A DNA stretch of 64,000 bases from Bordetella hinzii LMG 13501 (GTDB lineage: Bacteria; Pseudomonadota; Gammaproteobacteria; Burkholderiales; Burkholderiaceae_B). The DNA lies in the NCBI RefSeq assembly GCF_001548475.1, contig NZ_LRUJ01000003.1, positions 62,001 to 126,000 on the forward strand, written 5' to 3'. Made by a program: the position numbers and the translations under genes. Each line of letters opens with the position of its first letter. The first letter of the stretch is position 1. Positions 31,988-40,573 of the stretch are shown one piece after another. A model generated the notes under the pieces. The model did no database searches. It was not told the DNA's origin and worked only from the letters and a program-made list of their open reading frames with translations.

Positions 31988-32746
31988 CTAACGATAATAG
32001 ACGCAGATGCGCTGCCCGCCGATCTCGTGCACGGCGATGGGCAGGGCGTACAGCTCGCTCAGGATCTCGGCGCGGATGATGGCCGGTGGCGGCCCCTGGT
32101 GCGCGACCCTCCCCTGGCGCATGGCGACGATGTGATCGGCATACGCCGAGGCGAAATTCAAGTCGTGCAGCACGATGACCACCGTCTTGCCCAGCTCATC
32201 GGCGGCGCGCCGCAGGATGCGCATCATCGCCACGGCATGCTTCATGTCCAGGTTGTTCAGGGGCTCGTCGAGCAGCACATAGCGGGTATCCTGGCATAAG
32301 ACCATGGCGACGAAAGCGCGTTGGCGCTGCCCGCCCGACATCTCGTCCAGAAAGCGATCGGCCAGCGGCCCCAGCTCCAGATAGGCGATGGCGCGGTCGA
32401 CATGCGCCTTGTCGTCCGCCGTCAGCCGCCCGCCCGTATGCGGGTAACGCCCGAAAGCCACCAGGTCGCGCACGGTCAGCCGCAGCGGCAGATGGTTGTC
32501 CTGGCGCAGGATGGCCAGGCGCCGCGCCAGCTCGCGGCTGTCGGTGCGCGTGATGTCCAGGCCGTCGATCAACACCTGGCCGGCCGACATGGGCAGCAGG
32601 CGGCTGACCATGGACAGCAGCGTGGATTTGCCCGCGCCATTGGGCCCCACGATGGCGGTGATGCCCGCCACCGGCAAGGACAGGCTGACATCGTCGACCA
32701 CCACGGTCTGATCGTAGCGCTTGCTGAGCGATTGGATTTCTATCAT
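31988..32746 (-). CDS. ferric-siderophore ABC transporter ATPase
   Basis: A 252-residue ATPase: Walker A GPNGAGKST (residues 34-42), signature MSGGQRQRAF near 136, Walker B YVLLDEPLNNLD near 157 and an H-loop HDL at about 192. The FepC/FhuC-like length and its pairing with two FecCD permeases and a binding protein define an iron-siderophore importer. Its start overlaps the permease stop by four bases (32743-32746). It is probably iron-regulated through the Fur-like box at 35663. Confidence 0.93.
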   Translation of the reverse strand: MIEIQSLSKRYDQTVVVDDVSLSLPVAGITAIVGPNGAGKSTLLSMVSRLLPMSAGQVLIDGLDITRTDSRELARRLAILRQDNHLPLRLTVRDLVAFGRYPHTGGRLTADDKAHVDRAIAYLELGPLADRFLDEMSGGQRQRAFVAMVLCQDTRYVLLDEPLNNLDMKHAVAMMRILRRAADELGKTVVIVLHDLNFASAYADHIVAMRQGRVAHQGPPPAIIRAEILSELYALPIAVHEIGGQRICVYYR

Positions 32747-33705
32747 CGGCGCCCCTTGCGCAGGATGAGGAACAAAAACAGCAGGCCGCCCGCGAATTCG
32801 ATGACCACGCTCACCGTGGCGCCCAGGCCCAGGACACGCTCGAGCACGGTCTGTCCGCCCACCAGGAATATCACGCCCCAGAGGATGGCGGCCGGCACAG
32901 TCCGCGCATGGCGGTCGCTCGCCATGCTCTGGTAGGCCAGGTTGCTGACCAGCAAGCCCAGAAACGTCACCGGGCCCACCAGCGCCGTCGCGACCGCCAC
33001 CAGCACTGCGACGCCGGCCAAGGTGGCCAGCAGCGTGGCGCGGTAGTTCACGCCCAGGCTGAGCGCAATGTCGCGGCCCAGCGCCACCACGTCATACCGG
33101 CGGCGCATGCGCCAGAAGCCCAGGCTCACCAGCAAGGCCGCCGCGGCGGCCAGGGGTAGCAGGCTGGTGCGCACGCTATTGAAGCTGGCGAACATGCGGT
33201 CCTGCAGGACCAGGAATTCGTTGGGGTCGATCAGCCGGATGGCGAAGCTGGACAGGCTGCGGAACAACAGCCCGAAGACAATGCCCACCAGCATCATCAG
33301 ATGCAGGCTTTGCGCGGCCCCCGTAAACAGCCAGCGGAACAGCAGACAGGCAAAGCCGGCCATGGCGCCCGCCTCCAGCAGGAACTGCCAGGCCGGCTCC
33401 TGGGCATTGAGCGCCGCCAGCCCGAAGCCATAGACAATCGCGGCCTGGATGGCGACATAGAGCGCATCAAAGCCCATGATGGACGGCGTGAGGATGCGAT
33501 TGTGCGTGATGGTCTGGAACAGTACCGACGACAGGGCCACGCAATAGGCCACCAGCAGCATGGCCAGGAGCTTGCCGCCCCGGAAGGGGATGACAAAAGA
33601 CCACTGGCCCCGCGCATCCAGCGTCATATAGGCAGCACAGCAGGCCAGCGCCAGCGCGGCCAGCACGGACAGGCGCGCGGCCGGTCCGACCCCAGGCTTA
33701 GCCAA
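32743..33705 (-). CDS. siderophore ABC transporter permease (FecCD family), second subunit
   Basis: A 320-residue polytopic protein with about nine or ten membrane segments. I place the start at a TTG at 33705 behind a GGGGG ribosome site, overlapping the end of the upstream permease by eight bases; the frame open to 33903 is the shadow of that gene. FecCD features include THNRILTPSIMGFDALYV and GPVTFLGLLVSNLAYQ (the ATPase-contacting loop). It forms a heterodimeric channel with the product of the upstream gene. Confidence 0.9.
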   Translation of the reverse strand: MAKPGVGPAARLSVLAALALACCAAYMTLDARGQWSFVIPFRGGKLLAMLLVAYCVALSSVLFQTITHNRILTPSIMGFDALYVAIQAAIVYGFGLAALNAQEPAWQFLLEAGAMAGFACLLFRWLFTGAAQSLHLMMLVGIVFGLLFRSLSSFAIRLIDPNEFLVLQDRMFASFNSVRTSLLPLAAAAALLVSLGFWRMRRRYDVVALGRDIALSLGVNYRATLLATLAGVAVLVAVATALVGPVTFLGLLVSNLAYQSMASDRHARTVPAAILWGVIFLVGGQTVLERVLGLGATVSVVIEFAGGLLFLFLILRKGRR

Positions 33706-34699
33706 GACGCCCCCTTCGGCGCAACAGCAGCCACAGAAAGAGCGCACCGCCCACCACGCCGACCACGGTGCCGATGGGCACCTCGTAGGGGTACAGCAGC
33801 AACCGGCCCAGGATGTCACAGGCCAGCACGAAACCCCCTCCCAGCAGCGCCACCCAGGGGATGGCGCGGCGCATGTTGTCGCCCATGACGAGGCTGACCG
33901 CATTGGGCACGATAAGACCCAGGAAGGGAATGCCGCCCGCTGTCACCACCACCACGGCCGAGATGGCCGAGACGATCAGCAGGCCCACGAACGTCAGGCG
34001 GGCATAGTTCAACCCGAGATTGGAGGCGAAGGCCTTGCCCATGCCGGCCACGGTGTAACGGTCGGCGGCCAGGTAGGCCGCGCCGGCCAACGCGGCGCCT
34101 ATCCACAGCAGCTCGTAGCGCCCGCGCAGCACGCCCGAAAAATCCCCTGTGGTCCAGGCGTGCAGCGACTGCAGCAAATCATGCTGCAAGGCCAGGTACG
34201 TGGTCACGGCGTGAATGATCCCGCCCAGGATCAGGCCGATCAAGGGCACGAGGAAGGGGCTGCGCAAGGGCACGCGGCGCAGCAGGGCGAGAAACAGCAG
34301 GCTGCCGGCCAGGCCGAAGCCGGTGGCCGTCAGCATCTTTGCCAGGACGGGCGCGCCCGGCGCCAGCAAGGTCACCACCAATATGCCCAGCGTGGCCGAC
34401 TCGATGGTGCCGGCCGTCGAAGGCTCGACATAGCGGTTGCGCACCAGCATCTGCATGAGCAGGCCGGCCACGGCCAGCGACATGCCCGCCAGCAGCAGCG
34501 CCAGCGTGCGCGGCACGCGGCTGATCATGAGCAGTTGCCAGGCCCGTTCGGCCTTGTCGCCTACCAGCAGCTCCGCGTAGGAGAACTGCCCCGCGCCCAG
34601 GCCGATACTGACCAGGCATAAGGCAATCAAGAGCACACAAGCGGCGGCCAGGCCCGAACGGGCGGCCCAGGGCGCGCGGCGCGGCGCGGACACCCCCAT
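33698..34699 (-). CDS. siderophore ABC transporter permease (FecCD family), first subunit
   Basis: A 333-residue permease with about ten membrane segments and FecCD signatures: SRVPRTLALLLAGMSLAVAGLLMQMLVRNRYVEPSTAG near residue 60-100 and GGIPFLGLIVPNAVSLVMG. It follows the binding-protein gene by two bases and overlaps the second permease gene. It transports a ferric siderophore across the inner membrane. Confidence 0.92.
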   Translation of the reverse strand: MGVSAPRRAPWAARSGLAAACVLLIALCLVSIGLGAGQFSYAELLVGDKAERAWQLLMISRVPRTLALLLAGMSLAVAGLLMQMLVRNRYVEPSTAGTIESATLGILVVTLLAPGAPVLAKMLTATGFGLAGSLLFLALLRRVPLRSPFLVPLIGLILGGIIHAVTTYLALQHDLLQSLHAWTTGDFSGVLRGRYELLWIGAALAGAAYLAADRYTVAGMGKAFASNLGLNYARLTFVGLLIVSAISAVVVVTAGGIPFLGLIVPNAVSLVMGDNMRRAIPWVALLGGGFVLACDILGRLLLYPYEVPIGTVVGVVGGALFLWLLLRRRGRLG

Positions 34700-34701
34700 G
34701 A

Positions 34702-35616
34702 TTACTTCGCCAGCGCCGCGTCGACCTCTTGCACGCTCTGCTGCAGCGACGTCAAGCCGGCCGCGCCCAGCGAATACCAGTTGAAGGCGTTCAGATAGAC
34801 CACGTGCTGGCTCTTCCAGGCCTTGGTTTGCCGCATCAGCGCGTTGTCCAGCAGTTGGCGGGCCGACGTCCCCTCGCGCCCAATGGCGGCATCACGGTCG
34901 ATGACGAAAAGCCAATCCGGGTCGAGCTGCGAGATGAGCTCGAAGGACATGGCCTGCCCATGATTGGACACCTTGAGATCACGCGCGGCGGGCGCCAGGC
35001 CGAAGGCGTCATGGATGACGCCGAAACGCGACCCCGGGCCATAGGCGCTCATCTTGCCGCCCGTGGTCAGGATGATGAGACCGGTGCCCGCCTTGCCCGC
35101 GCGCGCCTGCAAAGCCGCAATCGAGGTTTTCAAGGCCGCGATCTTCGCTTCCGCTTCGGCCTGGCGTCCGTAGATGTCCGCCACCAAGCGGGCATTGCGT
35201 TCCACGCTGCCCACCAGGTCCTTGGGATCAACGGTCAGGTCCACGGTCGGAGCCAGGCGCGACAGCTCGCCATACTTGGGCGCCGAGCGCCCCGCCACGA
35301 AAATCACCTGGGGCGCCAGGCGGTGGATCGCCTCGTAATCGGGTTCGAACATCGAGCCGACCTTGGCATAGCGCTTGTCGGCGTACTGGGCCAGATGGTC
35401 GGGCCACTTCACCGCCGCCGGCACGCCCGCCATCTCGACACCCAGGGTGTGCAGCGTGTCGAGCACCGCCATGTCCATCACCACGGTCTTGGCCGGCTGG
35501 CCGGGCACCTGCGTGCTGCCTTGCGCATGCTTGACCTCGGCCGCCTGGCCAAGCACCGGCGCCATCGCCAGCATGGCGCCGGCCAACCAGCGGCGCATCC
35601 CTTTGTATTGCGGCAT
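34702..35616 (-). CDS. siderophore ABC transporter periplasmic binding protein (FatB/YclQ-like)
   Basis: A 304-residue protein from the ATG at 35616 with an AGGGATG ribosome site; a further 22 codons are open upstream. The signal peptide ends near GQAAE. The mature protein is a single-helix-hinge cluster-A binding protein: MDMAVLDTLHTLGVEMAGVPAAVK, MFEPDYEAIHRLAPQVIFVAGRSAPKYGELSRLAPTVDL and the terminal SFELISQLDPDWLFVIDRDAA. FatB/YclQ relatives bind catecholate or mixed-ligand siderophores. First gene of the four-gene operon 35616 to 31988; no outer-membrane receptor or biosynthesis genes lie next to it. Confidence 0.9.
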   Translation of the reverse strand: MPQYKGMRRWLAGAMLAMAPVLGQAAEVKHAQGSTQVPGQPAKTVVMDMAVLDTLHTLGVEMAGVPAAVKWPDHLAQYADKRYAKVGSMFEPDYEAIHRLAPQVIFVAGRSAPKYGELSRLAPTVDLTVDPKDLVGSVERNARLVADIYGRQAEAEAKIAALKTSIAALQARAGKAGTGLIILTTGGKMSAYGPGSRFGVIHDAFGLAPAARDLKVSNHGQAMSFELISQLDPDWLFVIDRDAAIGREGTSARQLLDNALMRQTKAWKSQHVVYLNAFNWYSLGAAGLTSLQQSVQEVDAALAK

Positions 35617-35662
35617 TTCACATCCCTGCGACTGCGGCTGCCTGACACGACAGCCCATTTTA

Positions 35663-35686
35663 CAAATAAGAACTATTCTCAATCAT
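35663..35686. promoter_or_regulatory. Fur-box-like sequence upstream of the siderophore transporter
   Basis: On the minus strand this reads ATGATTGAGAATAGTTCTTATTTG, an AT-rich imperfect palindrome close to the GATAATGATAATCATTATC-type Fur consensus, 47 bp upstream of the binding-protein start. Iron repression of the operon is the expected consequence. Confidence 0.6.
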
Positions 35687-35909
35687 ATCAGCATTTTCAG
35701 CTTGAAGACAGTAAACAACCAAGGATCACAGGTCCTCTCAAAAGCGAAAATGTTTCGGGCGATTTCAGAGCCGAGGCCTTCCCTAGGGGAGCAACGTTTT
35801 GCAGCCATGGAAAACAGTTTTCCATCGCAAATCCCGGTCCGAATAAAAAGTAAGGTTGGGGGTTGCCCCACTTCCCGGCCGCTTCCCCTGCGGCCCGCTG
35901 CCTGCCCCG

Positions 35910-37034
35910 ATGTCCGCTCCCGCCCCGTCCTTGCGCATTCTTCATGCCGAAGCCGCCACCGGCCTGGGCGGCCAGGAACGGCGCATCCTCAAGGAAATGA
36001 CCGCCATGCGCGAGCGTGGCCACCATGTCGAACTGCTCTGCCAGCCCCAGGCCCGGATGGCAGCCCGGGCGGCCGAACTCGGCTTCACCGTACATCAGCT
36101 GCGCATGGGAGGGATGGCCAACCTCATCCGCGGCCTGCCCCGGATCCGGCGCATCCTCAAGGACGGCCGGTTCGACGTCCTGAACACCCACAGCCGCATC
36201 GATACCCTGCTCGCGGGCCTGGGCGCGCGGCTCGCGCGCACGCCGCTGGTGGTGCGCACCCGGCATCTGAGCAACCGGGTCAATTCCATGCTGGCCTATA
36301 CCTGGGTTCCCCATCGCATCAGCACGGTCAGCAATCATGTGCGCGATTACCTGATCGAGCGCGGCGTGCCGGCCGCGCGCGTGGAGACGATTTATTCACC
36401 GATCAAACTGCCGCCGCCCGATCTGCAATCCGGCCTGCGCAACGAGCTGGGCCTGTCCGACGAGGACATCGTAATCTGCAGCGTGGCCGTCCTGCGCGCA
36501 AGCAAGGGGCACCGCGAGCTCATCCGAGCCCTGGACCCGCTGATGCGGGCCGACGCGCGCCTGCATCTGCTCATCGTCGGCAGCGGCTCGCCCATGTTCG
36601 AGACCCTGCAAGCCCTCATCGCCGAGCTTGGCCTGCAGACGCGCATCCACATGCTGGGCTTTCGTGACGACGTGCCCAATATCATGGCGGGCAGCGACAT
36701 CTTCGCCCTGCCCACCCGCAAGGAAGCCTCGGGCACCGTCTTCGTCGAGGCGGCCGCCTGCGGCCTGCCGGTCGTCGGCCTGGATGTCGGCGGCGTGAGC
36801 GAAATGCTGCGCGACGGGGAGACCGGCATGCTGGTGCCGCCCGACGACATCGAGGCCTTGCGCGCCGCGCTGCGGCGCCTGATCGACGACCCCCAATTGC
36901 GCCGCAGCATGGGCCGTGCCGGCAAATGCCTGGTGCGCCACGAAGACAGGTTCTCGTTGCGCCGCCTGGCCGAGCGCACCGAGACCGTCTACCGGCGCTG
37001 GCTGCGCGAAGTGGCGCCGGCGCGTTTCGGCTGA
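35910..37034 (+). CDS. glycosyltransferase family 1/4 protein
   Basis: A 374-residue GT-B enzyme from the ATG at 35910 (open extension to 35856). The N-terminal half has ATGLGGQERRILKEMTAM (GGxE acceptor-side loop); the C-terminal half has AVLRASKGHRELIRAL and the donor-binding PTRKEASGTVFVEAAACGLPVVGLDVGG with the EX7E-type Glu pair. It transfers a nucleotide-sugar to a glycan or lipid acceptor, probably in envelope polysaccharide synthesis. It stands alone, so acceptor and sugar are unknown. Confidence 0.88.
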   Translation: MSAPAPSLRILHAEAATGLGGQERRILKEMTAMRERGHHVELLCQPQARMAARAAELGFTVHQLRMGGMANLIRGLPRIRRILKDGRFDVLNTHSRIDTLLAGLGARLARTPLVVRTRHLSNRVNSMLAYTWVPHRISTVSNHVRDYLIERGVPAARVETIYSPIKLPPPDLQSGLRNELGLSDEDIVICSVAVLRASKGHRELIRALDPLMRADARLHLLIVGSGSPMFETLQALIAELGLQTRIHMLGFRDDVPNIMAGSDIFALPTRKEASGTVFVEAAACGLPVVGLDVGGVSEMLRDGETGMLVPPDDIEALRAALRRLIDDPQLRRSMGRAGKCLVRHEDRFSLRRLAERTETVYRRWLREVAPARFG

Positions 37035-37046
37035 GCGCAGGGCCCA

Positions 37047-37077
37047 ATAAAAACGGCGCCTTTTGAAGGCGCCGTTT
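37047..37077 (-). terminator. rho-independent terminator behind secG
   Basis: AAACGGCGCCTT (37051-37062) and AAGGCGCCGTTT (37066-37077) form a 12-bp stem with a 3-base loop. The minus strand runs into TTTTTT after the stem, so it mainly serves secG; it also lies just behind the glycosyltransferase gene. Confidence 0.85.
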
Positions 37078-37093
37078 GGGTCCAGCCAGCCGG

Positions 37094-37534
37094 TTACTTG
37101 CTTTCGGCGGGCTTGTTTTCCGGGGCGGCCGGGGCCTGCGGCACTTCGGCCGGCGCGCTGGGCACGGTCGAGGGCGCGGCCGGAGCCTGCGGCACCGAAG
37201 CGGCGCCGCCGGTGGCCGGCGTGCCCGGCGCCTGGGGCACCGAGCGGTCCTGGAAGTTCTGCATCACGCCGCTGTCGATGGCCGGACCGCTATTGCCCTT
37301 GTGCGAGACATAGGCCAGGCCAGCCGTCGTGGCGAAAAAGACCACCGCCGCCCACTTGGTGCTGCGCGACAGGAAGTTCGCGGCCCCCGAGGCGCCAAAC
37401 AGGCTGCCCGCGGAACCGGAACCGAAGGAGGACCCCATATCGGCGCCCTTGCCCTGCTGCAACAGCACCAGGACGATGATAGCCAGCGCCGAGATCACCT
37501 GGACGGCCAGCAGGATGGTAAGCATCAAAGACAT
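37094..37534 (-). CDS. secG: preprotein translocase subunit SecG
   Basis: A 146-residue protein with two membrane segments (residues 3-23 and about 55-75) around the conserved LVLLQQGKGADMGSSFGSG and SLFGASGAANFLSRSTKW region. The C-terminal tail is Pro/Ala-rich and longer than in E. coli. SecG aids SecYEG-mediated protein export. It follows tpiA by 21 bp in the conserved tpiA-secG pair. The tRNA-Leu(GAG) and nuo genes that usually follow are not here. Confidence 0.95.
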   Translation of the reverse strand: MSLMLTILLAVQVISALAIIVLVLLQQGKGADMGSSFGSGSAGSLFGASGAANFLSRSTKWAAVVFFATTAGLAYVSHKGNSGPAIDSGVMQNFQDRSVPQAPGTPATGGAASVPQAPAAPSTVPSAPAEVPQAPAAPENKPAESK

Positions 37535-37555
37535 TACAGACTCCGGACGGAAACT

Positions 37556-38308
37556 TTAGTTTGCGGCGATGCGCAAGAATTCTTCGGCCACCAGGGACGC
37601 GCCGCCGACCAGCGCGCCATCGATATCGGCCATGGCAAAAAGACTGGCGGCATTGGCGGCCTTGACGCTGCCGCCATACAACACCTGGACCTGGCCGGCG
37701 CCCAGCTTGACCAGGGCCGCGCGGATGGCGGCGTGGACCTCCTGGGCCTGCTCGGGCGTGGCCGACAGGCCGGTCCCGATGGCCCAGACCGGCTCATAGG
37801 CCAGCACCATGCCCGCGACGGCCTCGCGGCCCAGCGCCAGCACCGGCGCCAACTGGCGCTCGATGATGGCCAGCGTCTGGCCCGCTTCGCGCTCGGCCAG
37901 CGACTCGCCCACGCACACCACCGGCACCAGGCCCGCTGCCAGGGCGGCGCGCGCCTTGTCCGCCACCTGCTGGTCGGTCTCGCCATGCAGGCTGCGGCGC
38001 TCCGAATGGCCGGCCAGCGCCCAACGGCAGCCGAACTCCTTCAGCATGGCGGCCGAGACCTCGCCGGTGAACGCGCCCTTGGCCTGCGCGCTGACATCCT
38101 GGGCGCCCCAGCCGATGGCGCTGCCCGACAACTCGGCGCTGGCCTGGGCCAGATAGGGAAACGGCACGCAGACGCCGATCTCGCAGTGCGAGGCAGGGTC
38201 GGCGGCGCGCAGGGCGGCGAGCAGGCTGGCGTTCTCGGCCAGGCTGCCATGCATCTTCCAGTTGCCCAGCACCAGGCGGGTACGGCGAGTGGCGGCGTTT
38301 TCGGTCAT
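37556..38308 (-). CDS. tpiA: triosephosphate isomerase
   Basis: A 250-residue TIM-barrel enzyme from the ATG at 38308. Active-site residues are visible: Lys in GNWKMHGS (about residue 17), His in AGHSERR (about 100) and the catalytic Glu in AYEPVWAIGTG (about 171), with the phosphate-binding GGSVKAANA near the C-terminus. It interconverts dihydroxyacetone phosphate and glyceraldehyde 3-phosphate. Cotranscribed with secG. Confidence 0.97.
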   Translation of the reverse strand: MTENAATRRTRLVLGNWKMHGSLAENASLLAALRAADPASHCEIGVCVPFPYLAQASAELSGSAIGWGAQDVSAQAKGAFTGEVSAAMLKEFGCRWALAGHSERRSLHGETDQQVADKARAALAAGLVPVVCVGESLAEREAGQTLAIIERQLAPVLALGREAVAGMVLAYEPVWAIGTGLSATPEQAQEVHAAIRAALVKLGAGQVQVLYGGSVKAANAASLFAMADIDGALVGGASLVAEEFLRIAAN

Positions 38309-38494
38309 GCGCTCAATGGGTTGGAGGCTGTTCACAGAAGGCAGAGCCGGCAAGCCAAAAGCGGCCCGCCCGGCGCCCGCCAGGCGTCAGCCATTACGGC
38401 CTATCCGGCGAGAAAGCGGGGCGCGGCTAACCCTCGCCCCCGGTCAAACCCATGATTGTATCGTGTTGGGGCGGTTTTCGCCGCCCCGTCCGTG

Positions 38495-39469
38495 TTACAC
38501 GGTCAGGATGATTTTCCCGATCTGCTCGCCCGCTTCCATCATGGCGTGCCCGCGGGCGGCTTCCTCGAGCGGCAGCGTGGCGTGGATGATGGGCTTGATG
38601 GCGCCTTGCTCCAGCAAAGGCCAGACCTTTTCGCGCAGCGAACGGGCGATCGCGCCCTTGAACTCCACCGGACGCGGACGCAGGGTGGAACCCGTCACCG
38701 TCAGGCGGCGCCGCATGAGTTCGGCCGTATTGATGGTCGCCTTCGCTCCGCCCAGCTGGGCGATGATGACGATACGGCCATCGTCGGCCAGGCAGCTCAG
38801 GTCCCGGCCCACGTACTCGCCGGCCACCATGTCCAGCACCACATCGACCCCCTTGCCGCCGGTCAAGGTCTTGATTTCCTGGACAAAATCCTGCGTCTTG
38901 TAATTGATGCCCTTGGCGCCCAGGCGCTCGACGGCGGCAACGCGGTCATCGCTGCCCACCGTGGCGAACACCGTGTGGCCCAGCGCGCGCGCGATCTGGA
39001 TGGCCGTGGTGCCGATGCCGCTTGCGCCGCCATGCACCAGCAGGCTTTCGCCGGCCGACAAGGCCCCGCGGTCGAACACATTGCTCCAGACCGTGAAATA
39101 GGTCTCGGGCAGCCCGGCCGCCTCGATATCCGACAGGCCCTTGGGGATGGGCAGGCATTGCAAAGCCGGCGCGACGCAATACTCGGCGTAGCCGCCGCCG
39201 GCCACCAGGGCGCAGACCTTGTCGCCCACCTTGAAACCGCCCGCCGCGGCATCGCCGGCGACAATCTCACCGGCCACTTCCAGGCCCGGCAGATCGGACG
39301 CTCCCGGAGGCGGCGCGTAATTGCCCTGGCGCTGGAACACATCCGGACGGTTGATGCCCGCCGCCGTCACCTTGATCAGGACCTCGCCCGGCCCCGGTTC
39401 GGGCGTCGGGCGCTGGGCGGGCACCAGGACCTCGGGACCACCAGGATGGCTGATTTCTACTGCGCGCAT
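38495..39469 (-). CDS. NAD(P)H quinone oxidoreductase, PIG3/Qor family
   Basis: A 324-residue zinc-free medium-chain dehydrogenase from the ATG at 39469. N-terminal GroES-like domain (AAGINRPDVFQRQGNYAPPPGASDLPGLEVAGE), Rossmann motif HGGASGIGTTAIQIA near residue 150 and the PIG3-type RRRLTVTGSTLRPR near 250. It reduces quinones with NADPH. It is upstream of tpiA in the same orientation, an arrangement that I recall from Bordetella-type genomes. The frame continues upstream over the tRNA-proximal DNA but is not coding there. Confidence 0.92.
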   Translation of the reverse strand: MRAVEISHPGGPEVLVPAQRPTPEPGPGEVLIKVTAAGINRPDVFQRQGNYAPPPGASDLPGLEVAGEIVAGDAAAGGFKVGDKVCALVAGGGYAEYCVAPALQCLPIPKGLSDIEAAGLPETYFTVWSNVFDRGALSAGESLLVHGGASGIGTTAIQIARALGHTVFATVGSDDRVAAVERLGAKGINYKTQDFVQEIKTLTGGKGVDVVLDMVAGEYVGRDLSCLADDGRIVIIAQLGGAKATINTAELMRRRLTVTGSTLRPRPVEFKGAIARSLREKVWPLLEQGAIKPIIHATLPLEEAARGHAMMEAGEQIGKIILTV

Positions 39470-39586
39470 GACTTGTCTCCGTCCTTCGTTGAGCAAATGG
39501 ATTATTATGACGCCCTTTGCGGAAAACCTGCGCCACGCCCCGGCGGGCATCAGGGTTTCCTGGCGCCTCGCGCGTCGCCAAATCAA

Positions 39587-39676
39587 GGAAGCGTGGCCGA
39601 GCGGTTGAAGGCACCGGTCTTGAAAACCGGCAAGGGCTTATACCCTTCGTGGGTTCGAATCCCACCGCTTCCGCCA
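39587..39676 (+). tRNA. tRNA-Ser(UGA)
   Basis: A 90-nt sequence with a GGAAGCG/CGCTTCC acceptor stem, G discriminator, encoded CCA, long variable arm and anticodon loop CTTGAAA (anticodon TGA). It is followed 11 bp later by tRNA-Leu(UAA) in the same orientation. Confidence 0.96.
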
Positions 39677-39687
39677 CATGCGCTGCC

Positions 39688-39772
39688 GCACCCATGGCGA
39701 AATTGGTAGACGCAAGGGACTTAAAATCCCTCGCCGCAAGGCGTCCCGGTTCGATTCCGGGTGGGTGCACCA
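39688..39772 (+). tRNA. tRNA-Leu(UAA)
   Basis: An 85-nt sequence with GCACCCA/TGGGTGC acceptor stem, encoded CCA, leucine-type variable arm and anticodon loop CTTAAAA (anticodon TAA). The roughly 300 bp downstream hold no recognisable gene or repeat of the tRNA end. Confidence 0.96.
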
Positions 39773-40069
39773 CATGAAAGCCCCGCACTTTGCACGCCGG
39801 CCGGCTCCGCGGACGAGGGTTCCGTTGCGCCGGGTGCTCCGCTCCCCGTACCGTCCTGCCGTGCAGGGTGCCTTGCGAGATCCCGACGCCAGGATGCGCG
39901 GCAACCGGGGTTTTCGATCTACAAGATAAAGCGCACATCGGTGTGCGGCCAGCGCCAGCCCGGGCTGCGCGCCCGCGCGCCCCTGTGGGCCGAGGCGTTG
40001 CCGCTGGCATATTCGCCGTGGCTTGGATCCCTCTGCCGCATCCGGCGTCTGGCCGAGTGGTGGCCAGGT

Positions 40070-40414
40070 TCAAGGCCGGGGCGGGGTCTCGAACGCGCGC
40101 CTGAGCGGCTCGACCAGCGGTTCGGCACCGTTCAGGGAGAGTTTCGATGGACTCTCCAAGCGGCTCGGGTCGGCGACGACAAACGGGATGGGCGAGGTCG
40201 CCCGGATGATCTCGCTGGCCCAATCGCACAAAGCGGGCGGGACGTCCTTGGCGGCCAGGATATCCGCGGCCAGCTTGACGTAGTCGCGCCCGATCTCACG
40301 CTCCTTCCAGGATGTCTGGAACAGCCAGCCCAGCACGGCCACCACCAGCGGGACCGCCACAGCGGCAACAATCTGCACCCAGTCCCGCAATGCGGCGCGT
40401 TGCTCCGGCGTCAT
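40070..40414 (-). CDS. small single-span membrane protein, unknown
   Basis: A 114-residue protein from the ATG at 40414. One hydrophobic segment at about residues 14-32 (IVAAVAVPLVVAVLGWLF) is followed by a basic and acidic helical cytoplasmic part. Size and layout resemble phage or conserved membrane proteins, but I recognise no family. It lies in the accessory-looking gap between the tRNA pair and the PIN-domain gene. Confidence 0.55.
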   Translation of the reverse strand: MTPEQRAALRDWVQIVAAVAVPLVVAVLGWLFQTSWKEREIGRDYVKLAADILAAKDVPPALCDWASEIIRATSPIPFVVADPSRLESPSKLSLNGAEPLVEPLRRAFETPPRP

Positions 40415-40573
40415 AGGCACTCCTTCATCAAGACGGGCATGCTTGCCGAAAAGCCGCGTCCAGTCTCGCGGATACCCGCCATATCGGACGCGGCAGCGAA
40501 GACCCGTCCGGCCAGCGCTATACTGCCCCCGTTTCTGCCCCCAGCGCCGGCGCCCTGCCCGTTGCCATCGATC

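Noticed and set aside
39773-40069. Possible island end behind tRNA-Leu(UAA)
   Set aside because: I found no repeat of the tRNA 3' end and no integrase in the following 1.4 kb.
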